The notes beneath the pieces are model-generated. The model saw only the letters and a list, made by a program, of their open reading frames with translations. It made no database searches and was not told where the DNA came from. 64,000 nt of DNA from Izhakiella australiensis (GTDB taxonomy: Bacteria > Pseudomonadota > Gammaproteobacteria > Enterobacterales > Enterobacteriaceae). Numbering within the stretch: position 1 is the first letter of the stretch; each line of letters opens with the position of its first letter. Positions 63,846 to 64,000 of the stretch are shown piece by piece. The DNA is taken from assembly GCF_002006995.1 (NCBI RefSeq), contig NZ_MRUL01000001.1, positions 124,001-188,000 of the forward strand, read 5' to 3'. The translations under genes and the position numbers were made by a program.

Positions 63846-64000
63846 TAAAATCACTCCGCTTAAGGTTGGTTACGGCGCTGCCACTGTGACCAGCTATTTT
63901 GCCTGCTGGCAGCGCGGGTGGATTGTGTTCACTTTTGGAGTACGCGGTACGCCGATTGGTTGCATTTTCAGCAAAATGAATGCCTCAGATACCGATACCT
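63846..64000 (-). promoter_or_regulatory. Region upstream of pmrA
   Basis: This 155-base end piece must hold the pmrAB promoter. CTTAAG at about 63858 is half of a PmrA box, but the second half is not seen. An open frame of about 35 codons from the right edge ends at 63894 on the minus strand; it has no recognisable family and cannot be judged from the fragment. Confidence 0.35.

Noticed and set aside
63858-63880. PmrA box before pmrA
   Set aside because: Only one half site (CTTAAG) fits; the second half at the required 5-base spacing is not present.
63894-64000. Possible partial gene at the right edge, minus strand
   Set aside because: About 35 codons, no recognised family and no sign of selection; kept only as a note in the upstream region.

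Overview
The window is a GC-rich enterobacterial chromosome segment. Protein-level resemblance to E. coli SbmA, Hcp/Hcr, Mak, YbiV, AgaV-W-E-F-S, KbaY and PmrA/PmrB places it in Enterobacterales. The mix of ChuW/ChuY-type heme genes, several two-domain c-di-GMP proteins and a large RTX protein suggests a plant- or host-associated genus such as Pantoea, Erwinia or Mixta (inference, not proven). No rRNA, tRNA, CRISPR array or insertion sequence was seen.

Layout. 1-8.5 kb: tail of a GltP-like symporter, one-chain dihydroxyacetone kinase, SbmA peptide transporter, a PAS-PAS-PAS-GGDEF-EAL protein, a GNAT acetyltransferase and an MFS transporter. 8.8-11.5 kb: the hcp-hcr nitrosative-stress operon with recognisable FNR and NsrR-like sites. 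11.6-24.3 kb: metabolic and regulatory genes (GNAT, two SDRs, MDR reductase with divergent LysR, DMT exporter, TspO, AraC regulator, CHASE4-GGDEF-EAL protein, YbiV phosphatase), interrupted near 17-18 kb by a small AT-rich islet with an orphan Imm42-type immunity gene. 24.4-32.5 kb: a GntR/LacI-hybrid regulator divergent from a sugar operon (SIS isomerase, VOC protein, ABC importer, Mak-type ROK kinase) with a good CRP site. 32.6-34.6 kb: aldo/keto reductase and LysR regulator. 34.7-41 kb: Fur-boxed iron/heme region (TonB receptor, HmuT, ChuW, a 21-codon remnant of chuX, ChuY) and a Fur-boxed lipoprotein form of YncE. 41.2-47.4 kb: GalNAc/galactosamine locus (agaR, agaVWEF, agaS, kbaY) with six AgaR-like boxes. 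47.5-50.7 kb: a sucrose/beta-glucoside-type EIIBC with a beta-propeller glycosidase-like protein behind a perfect LacI-type palindrome. 50.7-62 kb: a type I secretion operon (HlyB-like ABC, HlyD-like adaptor, inner-membrane lipoprotein of DUF5625 type) and its probable 2146-residue cargo. 62-64 kb: pmrB and pmrA.

The most unusual system is the type I secretion module. The cargo joins an N-terminal permuted-papain-like domain (H39, C119), an EF-hand-like calcium block, RTX repeats, a subtilisin-like protease with P-domain, a second RTX block, an array of 18-residue half-RTX repeats and a C-terminal domain typical of type I substrates. The lipoprotein has Asp after the lipid Cys, which predicts retention on the periplasmic face of the inner membrane. 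Just upstream lie eroded copies of the end of that lipoprotein gene and the start of the cargo gene, so the module has been duplicated and lost before. This resembles toxin-immunity turnover more than a plain exported protease.

Other points worth a second look are the deleted chuX and missing heme permease and ATPase genes, the lipoprotein conversion of YncE, a 9-bp tandem duplication in the PmrB kinase helix, paired NsrR-like sites at hcp, and two sugar operons of unknown substrate.
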